From NCBI GenBank assembly GCA_002393955.1, contig DGSK01000034.1, positions 1 to 48,964 of the forward strand: 48,964 nucleotides of DNA, in the 5' to 3' direction. Shown piece after piece: positions 25,119 through 32,975 of the stretch. Source of the DNA: Lachnospiraceae bacterium UBA4364. GTDB taxonomy: Bacteria; Bacillota; Clostridia; Lachnospirales; Lachnospiraceae. The notes below the pieces were generated by a model. It was not told the origin of the DNA and made no database searches. It worked only from the letters and a program-made list of their open reading frames with translations. The position numbers and the translations under genes are program-made. How positions within the stretch are numbered: position 1 is the first letter of the stretch; each line of letters begins with the position of its first letter.

Positions 25119-26033
25119 ATGAGCGAGATCAATAGGGAGTACAAGGACCGTCTTTTTGTATTTATTTTTGGCAGGGAAGAGAATAAGAAGTGGACGCTTT
25201 CTCTTTACAATGCAGTAAACGGCACAGACTATACGGATGAGAATGCGATAGAGATCACGACCATGTCGGATGCAGTCTACATGGGAATGCGCAATGATGT
25301 GTCATTCATCATTACGGAGTTTATAAGTTTATTTGAACAGCAGAGTACTTATAATCCGAACATGCCGGTGAGACAGCTTATGTATTTAGGGCGTCTGTAT
25401 GACAAATACATTGACGCCACGAAACAGAACCTTTACGGCAAGAGGCAGATAGAGCTTCCTGTTCCGAAGCTGGTGACATTCTATAACGGAAAGGAAGATG
25501 TGCCTGATAAGATACTGCATCTTAGTGATTCATTTTCGAAGAATGCTGAACTGTCGGATGTAGAAGTAAATGTCAGACTGATAAATATTAACTTAGGTAA
25601 TAATAAAGAACTGCTTGAAAGCTGCAGGCCGCTTAAGGAATACTCGTGGTTTGTGGACAGCGTAAGAAATAAGAAGTATCATGGGAAAATGTCCTTGGAG
25701 GAAGCCGTGGACTGTATCCTTGACGAGATGCCTGAGGATTTTTCCATTAGGGAATTTCTTATCGGCAATAGGGCGGAGGTGAAGAATATGTGCCTGACAG
25801 AATATAATGAAGCCGAAACGATGCAGATGTTCAAGGAAGAAGGCCGCGAAGAGGGCCGGGCAGAAGGACTTGAAGAAGGGCACACGAAAGGACTTGCAGA
25901 AGGGCGTGAGATACGTGACAGAGAAAAGATCACCGATATGCTGCGCCGTGGCAAGACAGTTGATGAAATAGTTGAATTCTGCGGTTATCCCTGTGAGCAG
26001 GTAAGGAAAGTTGCTGATGCCCTTGAGGCGTAG
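25119..26033 (+). CDS. Rpn/PD-(D/E)XK nuclease family protein
   Basis: A 304-residue member of the Rpn family (PF04754/PF12784-like; often mislabelled transposase). The PD-(D/E)XK core shows D60 (RNDVSFII) and E73/Q75 (FEQQS). Residues about 235-262 are EGR/EEG repeats, followed by a small C-terminal domain (EKITDMLRRGKTVDEIVEF). In frame, M224 is preceded by a perfect GGAGGTGA (25775-25782) five bases before ATG 25788, so an 81-residue C-terminal protein can probably be made independently. The adjacent gene at 26049 encodes a second copy of exactly this tail. E. coli Rpn proteins are reported to act as DNases restrained by such intragenic short forms. Confidence 0.8.
   Translation: MSEINREYKDRLFVFIFGREENKKWTLSLYNAVNGTDYTDENAIEITTMSDAVYMGMRNDVSFIITEFISLFEQQSTYNPNMPVRQLMYLGRLYDKYIDATKQNLYGKRQIELPVPKLVTFYNGKEDVPDKILHLSDSFSKNAELSDVEVNVRLININLGNNKELLESCRPLKEYSWFVDSVRNKKYHGKMSLEEAVDCILDEMPEDFSIREFLIGNRAEVKNMCLTEYNEAETMQMFKEEGREEGRAEGLEEGHTKGLAEGREIRDREKITDMLRRGKTVDEIVEFCGYPCEQVRKVADALEA
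25788..26033 (+). CDS. Internal short form of the Rpn gene (gene within gene)
   Basis: An in-frame ATG with a strong Shine-Dalgarno (GGAGGTGA, 25775-25782) inside the Rpn gene would give an 81-residue protein: MCLTEYNEAETMQ, the EGR repeats and the C-terminal helix-turn-helix-like domain, without the nuclease. The same site and spacing are preserved in front of the free-standing tail gene at 26049, which argues that it is functional. A role as inhibitor of the full-length protein is inferred from E. coli Rpn. Confidence 0.6.
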   Translation: MCLTEYNEAETMQMFKEEGREEGRAEGLEEGHTKGLAEGREIRDREKITDMLRRGKTVDEIVEFCGYPCEQVRKVADALEA

Positions 26034-26048
26034 GCGGAGGTGAAGAGT

Positions 26049-26336
26049 ATGTGCCTTACAGAATATAATGAAGCCGAAACTATGCAGCTGTTCAAAGAAG
26101 AAGGCCGTGAAGAGGGGCGTGCAGAAGGCCGGGCGGAGGGCCGTGCAGAAGGTCGCGAGGAAGGTCGTGTAGAAGGCCGTAAAGAAGGTATTGCTCTTGG
26201 AATGGTTAAGCGCGACGAAGAAAAAATCACCGAAATGCTACGCCGTGGCAAGACGGTGGAAGAAATAGTAGATTTCTGCGGCTATCCCAATGAGCAGGTT
26301 AGGAGAATTGCCGATTCTGTTCGAGTATCATCTTGA
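26049..26336 (+). CDS. Free-standing Rpn C-terminal tail protein
   Basis: A 95-residue protein nearly identical at both ends to the short form of the preceding gene: MCLTEYNEAETMQLFKEEG, then a longer EGR-repeat stretch, then EKITEMLRRGKTVEEIVDF and GYPNEQVRRIAD. It has GGAGGTGA at 26036-26043 directly after the upstream stop at 26033. No nuclease core is present. It arose either by tandem duplication of the tail or by loss of a second full-length gene. It could inhibit or compete in multimerisation with the full-length Rpn. The repeat number differs from the first copy, as expected for slippage. Confidence 0.7.
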   Translation: MCLTEYNEAETMQLFKEEGREEGRAEGRAEGRAEGREEGRVEGRKEGIALGMVKRDEEKITEMLRRGKTVEEIVDFCGYPNEQVRRIADSVRVSS

Positions 26337-26409
26337 TTGTGTCAGCAGTGGAAGTTGCTACTGTGGGTAATTCATGTTATGAAAATTCTGTTCATGTAAT
26401 AAGGCTTTT

Positions 26410-26585
26410 ATGGTTGATGTAAAAGGAAGATGGGCACTCGTAACCGGTGGAGCAAGAGGTATAGGAAGACTTGCGGCACTTTTCCTTGCAGAAAGAGGCT
26501 GCAATATCATAGTGCAGAGCAGAAAGATGACAAGAGTTTCGAGGAGGCTGTAGCAGTTGCCGAGAATATGAACAGCCCTTATTGA
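26410..26585 (+). pseudogene. Short-chain dehydrogenase fragment, frameshifted
   Basis: Reading from ATG 26410 gives MVDVKGRWALVTGGARGIGR, the NAD(P)-binding TGxxxGIG start of an SDR, continuing to IIVQSRK and then a stop at TAG. Shifting frame after the SRK codons restores DKSFEEAVAVAENMNSPY to a TGA at 26583-26585. The remaining roughly 190 residues of an SDR are missing. It is a decayed N-terminal remnant. The rest of 26337-26790 holds a TATACT box at 26627-26632, possibly the promoter of the next gene, and nothing else I recognise. Confidence 0.8.
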
Positions 26586-26790
26586 GTAGGCCATTTGTTA
26601 TTGTTCCTAGCACTTTTTAAATATGTTATACTGTCATGTGGCTTATTTGTACAATTATCGTAACAACAGCTGCCAATTACCCTTAAGATCATTGTCTCGC
26701 TGGTTAACTGTTCCTGGGCAGGTGGGGAATGCAGCGGTCAGGGAGTGTCAGGATCATTGTGACGGCTAAGTACCGGAGCCGGAGGATTTC

Positions 26791-27876
26791 ATGAAAGACA
26801 GAATTTATGTGTGTCACACATTTTACCATGTGCTGATCACATTCCTAAAAGAATTTGAGCTTCGGGCAAGGGATGACCGTGACAAAGGAGCGACACTGGT
26901 CCTAAGCCTTATGTCAAATAACTTTGGCGGACTTAAGGATAGGATAGAAGAACTCGGATTTTTTGAGGAAGTCATAGAATTTGATGAAAAACGGGAAAGT
27001 TTCTTTCCGGAACTGGCAGAATTAAAAAAGGACCGCGGCAATATAGTTTCCAATATGATACAGCGGATAAAGTTTACTTCTGCTTTTGCCAAGGCACAGG
27101 AACCCTTTGTGCCGGTTGATTTCGGAGAATATAGGGATGTATATGTCTATTGTGATACTGATCCCATAGGGCTGTATCTGAATAAGCATAAGATACGCTA
27201 TCATGCCATAGAGGATGGGCTTGACTGTCTGAAGACTCTTGATCTTGCGAGGATAAGCAATGCAGGGCATTTTAAATTAAAGACGGTTTTTGCCTCGCTT
27301 AATCTTATATTTATAGAAAACGGTTATTCAAAATACTGTATAGATATGGAGATAAATGACAGATCCGTCCTGCAGTACGATTATAAAAAGTATAAAGTAG
27401 TACCTCGCAAACCGCTGTATGACCGTCTGACCCAGGCAGATAAGGAAATCCTGCTTTCCGCTTTTGTGGAGAATAAGTCTGAGATAGAGAAGATTGCAGA
27501 GGAGCTGAAAATGAGCGGCAGCAGGGCGGTGCTGATACTGTCAGACCCGCTGACTGATCTGGAGACCCGTAAGAAGATAATGCAGGATCTGATAGAAACA
27601 TATGGCCGCAATAAGGAGGGCAGCAGAAGCATTGTCTTCATAAAGCCTCACCCAAGGGATGTACTCGATTATAGGACAGAGTTTCCTGATTATCCGCAGA
27701 TTTCGCCTACCGTGCCAATGGAACTGTTAGGATTTTTTGAAAATCTACATTTTGACACCGTGGTTTCAGTTTATACTGAGCTTGGAGCAATAACCTTTGC
27801 CGATGAAAAGATAAGACTGGGTCATGATTTCATGGATAAGTACGAGCCTGTGGATATGCACAGGCATAAGATCTGA
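26791..27876 (+). CDS. Polysialyltransferase / GT52-like glycosyltransferase
   Basis: A 361-residue putative glycosyltransferase of GT-B type. The N-terminus (IYVCHTFYHVLITFLKEFEL) is like that of sialyltransferases of families GT52 and bacterial polysialyltransferase. Further marks are YVYCDTDPIGLYLN, HAIEDGLDCL and IFIKPHPRD, the last close to the nucleotide-sugar site motif HP seen in polysialyltransferases. It has no membrane segment. As first gene of the 26791-34073 cassette it probably builds a surface glycan exported by the next gene product. The donor sugar is unknown; sialic acid synthesis genes are not in the window. GGAGG lies 5 bases before the start. Confidence 0.6.
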   Translation: MKDRIYVCHTFYHVLITFLKEFELRARDDRDKGATLVLSLMSNNFGGLKDRIEELGFFEEVIEFDEKRESFFPELAELKKDRGNIVSNMIQRIKFTSAFAKAQEPFVPVDFGEYRDVYVYCDTDPIGLYLNKHKIRYHAIEDGLDCLKTLDLARISNAGHFKLKTVFASLNLIFIENGYSKYCIDMEINDRSVLQYDYKKYKVVPRKPLYDRLTQADKEILLSAFVENKSEIEKIAEELKMSGSRAVLILSDPLTDLETRKKIMQDLIETYGRNKEGSRSIVFIKPHPRDVLDYRTEFPDYPQISPTVPMELLGFFENLHFDTVVSVYTELGAITFADEKIRLGHDFMDKYEPVDMHRHKI

Positions 27877-27884
27877 GCGATAAA

Positions 27885-28090
27885 GGGATTGAAACGCATA
27901 CGGCTTCATGCTTGCATGAAAAGCCGTATGCGCTTTAATCCCGAACGGTCATGAGCATGAAGCGAGGCGAACGCCGAAGCGGAATGCGAATGAGCGTCAG
28001 ATTGCGGGAGGCGCGGGAGCGGCGAAGCAATCTGTATATCGCAACCAGAATAAGCGAGGCGGTCGCGAGGCGAACGCCGAAATATTACAT
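27885..28090. repeat. Structured intergenic repeat block
   Basis: It begins nine bases after the glycosyltransferase stop with a 58-base near-palindrome (27885-27942; outer arms GGGATT/AATCCC, inner TTCATGC/GCATGAA). A GC-rich stretch follows with two copies of GCGAGGCGAACGCCGA (27962-27977, 28065-28080) and an internal inverted repeat AGATTGC/GCAATCT (27999-28033). It is in frame with the next gene, which makes an apparent 56-residue Arg-rich extension; that is unlikely to be real protein. Confidence 0.65.
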
Positions 28091-28118
28091 ATTACAGATA
28101 GGACAGAGCAAAAAACGA

Positions 28119-29876
28119 ATGTTAAAGATAGTCAGTAAATTAAATAAACTCCTGGACAAAAAACAGAAGGGTTTTATGGTGGTACTTGTTATAATGATGC
28201 TTATCGGTGCCATTCTTGAAACCGCCAGCGTTACTCTTGTCATACCTGTTATTTCCATTGTCATGGATCAGGATGCGGTGACAGGTAATAAATATGTGGC
28301 CCCGGTATATAATGCTCTGGGAATGCATTCGCCGAGGGATTTTACCATTCTTGTAATGGTACTTCTGATACTTGCATTTGTAGTAAAAAATATATTCCTG
28401 TATATTCAGCAGAAGGTCCTATATCGTTTCGTTTATACAAATCAGTTCAGAACATCCGAGCGCATGATGAAGAATTACATACGCAGGAACTATGAATATT
28501 TTCTTAATGCGGATACAGCCGTGATACAGAGGAGTATTACCTCTGATGTAAATAATATGTATGCCCTTATACTTTCTCTCCTGACTCTTGTATCGGAGAC
28601 GATAGTTGCACTTTTCCTTATAGCGGTCCTTCTCTGGGCCGAGCCTATGATGACAGTGATGATATCCGGTCTTCTGGGGGCAGTACTCTTCATTATAAAG
28701 CTTGTTCTGAAACCTGTTATGCGAAAGGCGGGTGAGGACAATCAGGATTATTACAGCGGTCTCTTCAAATGGATAAGCCAGACTGTGACGGGGATAAAGG
28801 ATGTGAAGGTAGGCGGAAGGGAAGCCTATTTCGTGGATGAATATATCCGCTGCGGCAAGGGCTATGTGGATGCTGTGCAGAAATATACTCTCTACAGCAA
28901 TATCCCCAGGCTCCTGATAGAGACCATCTGTGTAGCCGCAATGGTCCTTTACATGCTGATACTTATATTAAACGGTCAGGACACTACGGATATGCTGGCA
29001 ATACTCTCAGCTTTCGGTGTGGCGGTGGTGCGCCTCATGCCCTGTGCCAACCGCATCAACAATCAGATAAACAATATTGCATATTTTGAGCCCTTCCTTA
29101 TGGGAGTGTCCGATAATCTGCAGGGAGATATTGATGATAAAAATACCGATATGGCTGACCTTATGCCTGTTAAGGATAAGCTACCGGTACATGAAAAGGT
29201 AGAGCTTTCACATATTACCTACAAATATCCGAATACGGAAAAGCTTATATTCGATGATGCAAGCCTCACCATTCCGGTGGGAATGAGCATCGGTATAGTG
29301 GGAAGCAGCGGTGCCGGAAAATCTACCATAGTGGATGTGCTGTTGGGACTTCTTAAGATGCAGTCGGGAACCATAAAGGCTGACGGACAGGATGTTATGG
29401 AGAATTCCAATTACCGCAGGTGGCTTAAAAATGTGGGCTATATTCCCCAGACTATTTTCATGCTTGATGACAGCATACGACGTAATGTGGCTTTCGGTAT
29501 ACCGGAAGATGAAATCTCCGAGGAGCGTATCTGGGAAGTGCTCACTGAGGCGCAGCTTGATGAGTTTGTAAGGTCTCTTCCCGAGGGACTTGATACCGGT
29601 ATCGGAGAAAGGGGAGTAAGACTTTCCGGTGGCCAGAGGCAGCGTATCGGTATTGCGAGGGCATTGTATGATGATCCGGAGATACTTATCCTTGATGAGG
29701 CTACATCTGCCCTTGATAATGATACAGAGGCTGCCATAATGGATTCCATAAACCGTTTTATGGGCAGGAAGACCTTAGTGATAATCGCCCACAGGCTGCA
29801 GACCATTGAAAAATGCGATATGGTCTACAGGGTTGAAGACGGACATATTATCTGCGAACGGAGGCGGGAAGGATGA
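28119..29876 (+). CDS. ABC exporter/flippase (fused permease and ATPase)
   Basis: A 585-residue half-transporter of the MsbA/PglK type: six membrane segments in about 1-320 and a C-terminal ATPase with Walker A GSSGAGKST, signature LSGGQRQRIGIARAL, Walker B ILILDEATSAL and the switch His in AHRLQT. Such exporters flip lipid-linked glycans or lipids outward. The start at ATG 28119 (MLKIVSKLNK) is chosen because everything upstream in frame is repeat DNA; AGGACAG is a weak ribosome site. Its stop overlaps the MBOAT start (ATGA), so the two are coupled. By context it exports the glycan made with the upstream glycosyltransferase. Confidence 0.85.
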   Translation: MLKIVSKLNKLLDKKQKGFMVVLVIMMLIGAILETASVTLVIPVISIVMDQDAVTGNKYVAPVYNALGMHSPRDFTILVMVLLILAFVVKNIFLYIQQKVLYRFVYTNQFRTSERMMKNYIRRNYEYFLNADTAVIQRSITSDVNNMYALILSLLTLVSETIVALFLIAVLLWAEPMMTVMISGLLGAVLFIIKLVLKPVMRKAGEDNQDYYSGLFKWISQTVTGIKDVKVGGREAYFVDEYIRCGKGYVDAVQKYTLYSNIPRLLIETICVAAMVLYMLILILNGQDTTDMLAILSAFGVAVVRLMPCANRINNQINNIAYFEPFLMGVSDNLQGDIDDKNTDMADLMPVKDKLPVHEKVELSHITYKYPNTEKLIFDDASLTIPVGMSIGIVGSSGAGKSTIVDVLLGLLKMQSGTIKADGQDVMENSNYRRWLKNVGYIPQTIFMLDDSIRRNVAFGIPEDEISEERIWEVLTEAQLDEFVRSLPEGLDTGIGERGVRLSGGQRQRIGIARALYDDPEILILDEATSALDNDTEAAIMDSINRFMGRKTLVIIAHRLQTIEKCDMVYRVEDGHIICERRREG

Positions 29877-31345
29877 TTTTTCCAAGCGTCATATTCCTGT
29901 TCGCTTTTCTGCCGGCAATGCTTGCCGGATATTATCTTTTCGGACATATCATATGCAAAAAGAATATTAAGGTTAAGAACCTGCTCCTGCTTGCAGGCAG
30001 TCTTTTCTTTTATGCCTGGGGTGAAGGGAAAAATGTCATTCTGCTGATCGTTTCGGCAGTCATGAACTATGTCTTTGCGCTGCTTGTTGACAGTGAGAAA
30101 CAGCGGCTTTCGGAGAGAACCCGTAAGGCAGTCGTTGCCATATCCGTGATATGTAATATAGGCTTGCTTTTTGTATATAAATATCTTGATTTTTCAATAA
30201 GCAATATTAATTTTATCTTTAAGTCCGAGATCCCGCTTGTGGGTATTGCACTTCCCATAGGTATATCTTTTTTCACATTCCAGGCACTTTCCTATGTGGT
30301 GGATGTATACAGAGGAAATGCAAAGGTTCAGAAGAATCCGCTGGATGTGGCTTTATATATCGCACTTTTCCCGCAGCTGGTGGCCGGACCTATCGTAAGG
30401 TATTCGGATGTCGCAGAGCAGATAAGGGAAAGGACTGAAACTACAGAGAAGTTTGTAAAAGGTACCGAACGTTTTCTTATCGGCGTGGGGAAAAAGATAC
30501 TTCTGGCAGATACCTGCAGTCTTTTCGGCTACAGGATGATGGGGCATGTGGCAGCAGGGGAAAGTATATCTCCGGCGTCTGCGTGGCTGGGAGCAGTCTG
30601 TCTTGTCCTGTGCATTTACTTTGATTTTTCCGGTTATTCGGATATGGCCATAGGTCTTGGGGGGATGTTCGGTTTTAAATTCGAAGAAAACTTTGACTAT
30701 CCGTATGTATCCAAAAGCGTCACGGAGTTCTGGCGAAGATGGCATATTTCTCTTACTACATGGTTCAGGGATTATCTTATGTATCCTATACTCAGGAGTG
30801 ACGGCATGCAGAAGGGAAAGAAAATCCTCAAGGAGAAGCTGGGGCGTAAAAGAGCGGAGAGCATATGTACAATGCTCGCAACCTCAGTGGTATGGCTGGC
30901 GACCGGTGTCTGGCATGGTGCAAACTGGACTTACATAATATGGGGAATGTTTAACTTCTGTTTTCTTTTATTCGAGCATTCGACAGGCATGGGGAAAAAA
31001 TGGAAGATCCCTGCAGTGCTGAATAACATATATACCATGCTGGTTGTTACTCTGGGGATGGTGGTATTTTTCTCGCCTGATGTACCCACGATGCTTTGTT
31101 ATATAAAGCAGATGTTTGTACCGGGGGCAGCACCTGTGCTTGGAACATCAGCCGCAGCAGCCTTATTTTATGTAAAAGACAATATTCTTTTCTTTATTGC
31201 CGGCATAGCATTTGCAACCCCGGTCGGGAAGAAGCTGGACCGTTTCCCTGCGATAAAGAGATCACTGTTGATCCCGGTATTCTTGATAAGTATAGTATAC
31301 ATACTAAAGGGCGGCTACAGTCCGTTCATATACTTTAACTTTTAG
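29873..31345 (+). CDS. MBOAT O-acyltransferase (AlgI/DltB-like)
   Basis: A 490-residue polytopic membrane enzyme with about 11 membrane segments. MBOAT signatures are PQLVAGPIVRYSD, the FWRRWHISLTTWFRDYLMYP box and the catalytic His348 in TGVWHGANWTYI. Relatives move acetyl or other acyl groups through the membrane onto surface polymers such as alginate, peptidoglycan or teichoic acid. Here it is translationally coupled to an exporter and followed by a DHHW protein and an acyl carrier protein, so the acceptor is probably the exported glycan. Confidence 0.92.
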   Translation: MIFPSVIFLFAFLPAMLAGYYLFGHIICKKNIKVKNLLLLAGSLFFYAWGEGKNVILLIVSAVMNYVFALLVDSEKQRLSERTRKAVVAISVICNIGLLFVYKYLDFSISNINFIFKSEIPLVGIALPIGISFFTFQALSYVVDVYRGNAKVQKNPLDVALYIALFPQLVAGPIVRYSDVAEQIRERTETTEKFVKGTERFLIGVGKKILLADTCSLFGYRMMGHVAAGESISPASAWLGAVCLVLCIYFDFSGYSDMAIGLGGMFGFKFEENFDYPYVSKSVTEFWRRWHISLTTWFRDYLMYPILRSDGMQKGKKILKEKLGRKRAESICTMLATSVVWLATGVWHGANWTYIIWGMFNFCFLLFEHSTGMGKKWKIPAVLNNIYTMLVVTLGMVVFFSPDVPTMLCYIKQMFVPGAAPVLGTSAAAALFYVKDNILFFIAGIAFATPVGKKLDRFPAIKRSLLIPVFLISIVYILKGGYSPFIYFNF

Positions 31346-31415
31346 GGACAGACTGCTTTTGTATTTATTTGCAAAGGTTGTAAATACATGATAAAAGAGG
31401 TCGTAAGGAAATAAA

Positions 31416-32588
31416 ATGGAAACTAAGACTGAAAAAGAAAAAGTGAACAGAACCGGCTATATATCCGGCCGTATCTTTATGTGTGCTTTTCTTTTGATCA
31501 CAGCTTTTTTTACCGCGCTCAATTTCTATGAGTTTGCAGCTGATCTGGAGCCGGACGGCCATGTGAAGGGTATTGCACAGCTTGAGCTTGCCCGTGATTA
31601 CGGTGTGGATGCCTGGGGCGCATTGCAGAAGCTTATGTGCAAGCGAATGGCTTTCGGCAGCACGGCCTATTCCGATGTTGCGGTTCTTGACAACGGATAT
31701 GCCACCATGCCTGATCTTTATCCGGACATAGTGCCGGCAGAGGAGGGGGCAGCGGATGCATACGAATTTGCTAAGGCACACGGCATTGAATTCCTTTATG
31801 TACAGGGCTGTGGTAAGGAAGAAACGGAAGCGGATCTTCCCTTTGGTGTGGAGAGCAGTGCGGGAGACAAAGCCGCACGGATGACGGAATACCTTAATGA
31901 GCAGGGAATACCTAACCTGAGCGTAAGGGAGATACTGGAGCGTGAAGGCGGCGACTGGTACGGTTATTTTTACCGTACGGACCATCACATGAGAAATAAT
32001 GCGGCTTTTATCACAGCCTGCGAGATGGGTAAATTTGTTAATGAAAAAAGCGGCATGGCAGCACCTGATGTCGATTGGATGAATGAGGATAATTATTCAT
32101 GTAACGAATACAAAGACGTATTTTTGGGCACTCATGGACGTATGACAGGCCGGTTCTTTACCGGGCTCGATGACTATGAATTATGGCTTCCAAAGTGGGA
32201 TACGAAAATGTCCCTTGATGTGCCTTCCCAGGGGATACACAGGGAGGGAAATTTTGAAGATGCCTTTGTATACTACGAGAATCTTGCAGGATACAGCTTT
32301 GACTATTATGCCTATTATGCATATCTTCATCAGGACTACGACCATATGATCTTAAAGAATGAAAATGCACCGAACGATATTAAAATGGTAATTGTGCGGG
32401 ACTCAACCGCAGTTGCCATAGCGCCGTTCCTGATACATGACTGCAGTGAGATCCACCTCCTGGATCTGAGATACATGTCTGCAGATGAGGATGTTTATGG
32501 TATCATAGAGGAGACGGATCCGGACTGGCTGATCTATCTTTTAGGACCGGGGTATCTTGGAAATGAGGGAGCGGTGAAGCTGAGATGA
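31416..32588 (+). CDS. DHHW-family (AlgJ/DltD-like) extracytoplasmic acyltransferase partner
   Basis: A 390-residue protein with one N-terminal membrane segment (about 18-40) and an SGNH/DHHW-like extracytoplasmic domain. The key box reads FYRTDHHMRNNAAF, where the last residue of DHHW is Met. The nucleophile-region block is VIVRDSTAVAIAPFLIHDCSEIHLLDLRYM, matching the DSxxxxLxPF pattern of the family. These proteins complete acyl transfer begun by an adjacent MBOAT. The Met for Trp change does not touch the catalytic Asp-His. GGAAATAAA upstream is a weak ribosome site. Confidence 0.8.
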   Translation: METKTEKEKVNRTGYISGRIFMCAFLLITAFFTALNFYEFAADLEPDGHVKGIAQLELARDYGVDAWGALQKLMCKRMAFGSTAYSDVAVLDNGYATMPDLYPDIVPAEEGAADAYEFAKAHGIEFLYVQGCGKEETEADLPFGVESSAGDKAARMTEYLNEQGIPNLSVREILEREGGDWYGYFYRTDHHMRNNAAFITACEMGKFVNEKSGMAAPDVDWMNEDNYSCNEYKDVFLGTHGRMTGRFFTGLDDYELWLPKWDTKMSLDVPSQGIHREGNFEDAFVYYENLAGYSFDYYAYYAYLHQDYDHMILKNENAPNDIKMVIVRDSTAVAIAPFLIHDCSEIHLLDLRYMSADEDVYGIIEETDPDWLIYLLGPGYLGNEGAVKLR

Positions 32589-32648
32589 ATTATTGGATTT
32601 AAAGATTCTTTTTGCTAAGCTGCGTAAAAAGCGGCGGAAAGGGGAATT

Positions 32649-32885
32649 ATGCTTGAACGCATAAGTGAACTGATGAGGGATAAACTTGGTGTCCCTGATG
32701 AAATGGCGATAACCGGGGATATCAGTTTTAAGGATGATCTTCTGTCTGACTCTTTTGAAATGATGGAATTCATCATGGCAGTTGAGGATGAATACCGTAT
32801 AGAAATAAGTGAAGAAGAGTTTGCAGAACTGGAAACTGTAGGGGATCTTATCGACTGCATAAATGACAAACCCCTTTATGATTGA
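32649..32885 (+). CDS. Acyl carrier protein
   Basis: A 78-residue acidic carrier protein. The phosphopantetheine attachment serine is S35 in LLSDSFEMMEFIMAVEDEY; the DSF form recalls DltC rather than the usual DSL. The C-terminal helix reads LETVGDLIDCI. AAAGGGGAA precedes the ATG. Its place between the DHHW protein and the aminotransferase suggests that it presents the acyl group used by the MBOAT, as DltC does for DltB. No ligase (DltA-like) is encoded in the window. Confidence 0.9.
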   Translation: MLERISELMRDKLGVPDEMAITGDISFKDDLLSDSFEMMEFIMAVEDEYRIEISEEEFAELETVGDLIDCINDKPLYD

Positions 32886-32975
32886 TGGATTTTTCTGAAA
32901 AGACTGCCTCACAGCCGTCAGTGGTTTTCTAAACGGCTGATCAGAAATGTGTACGAGGCGAAAACAGGAGGCTAT

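Noticed and set aside
25119..26336. Rpn genes as an insertion sequence
   Set aside because: No terminal inverted repeats or target duplications flank them, and the family name transposase is misleading.
27951..28118. N-terminal extension of the ABC transporter
   Set aside because: It is encoded by repeat DNA, Arg-rich and without a ribosome site; the first plausible start is 28119.
29873..32885. A true dlt (D-alanylation) operon
   Set aside because: There is no DltA; the MBOAT and DHHW proteins are closer in motif to AlgI/AlgJ-type partners and the neighbours are glycan genes.
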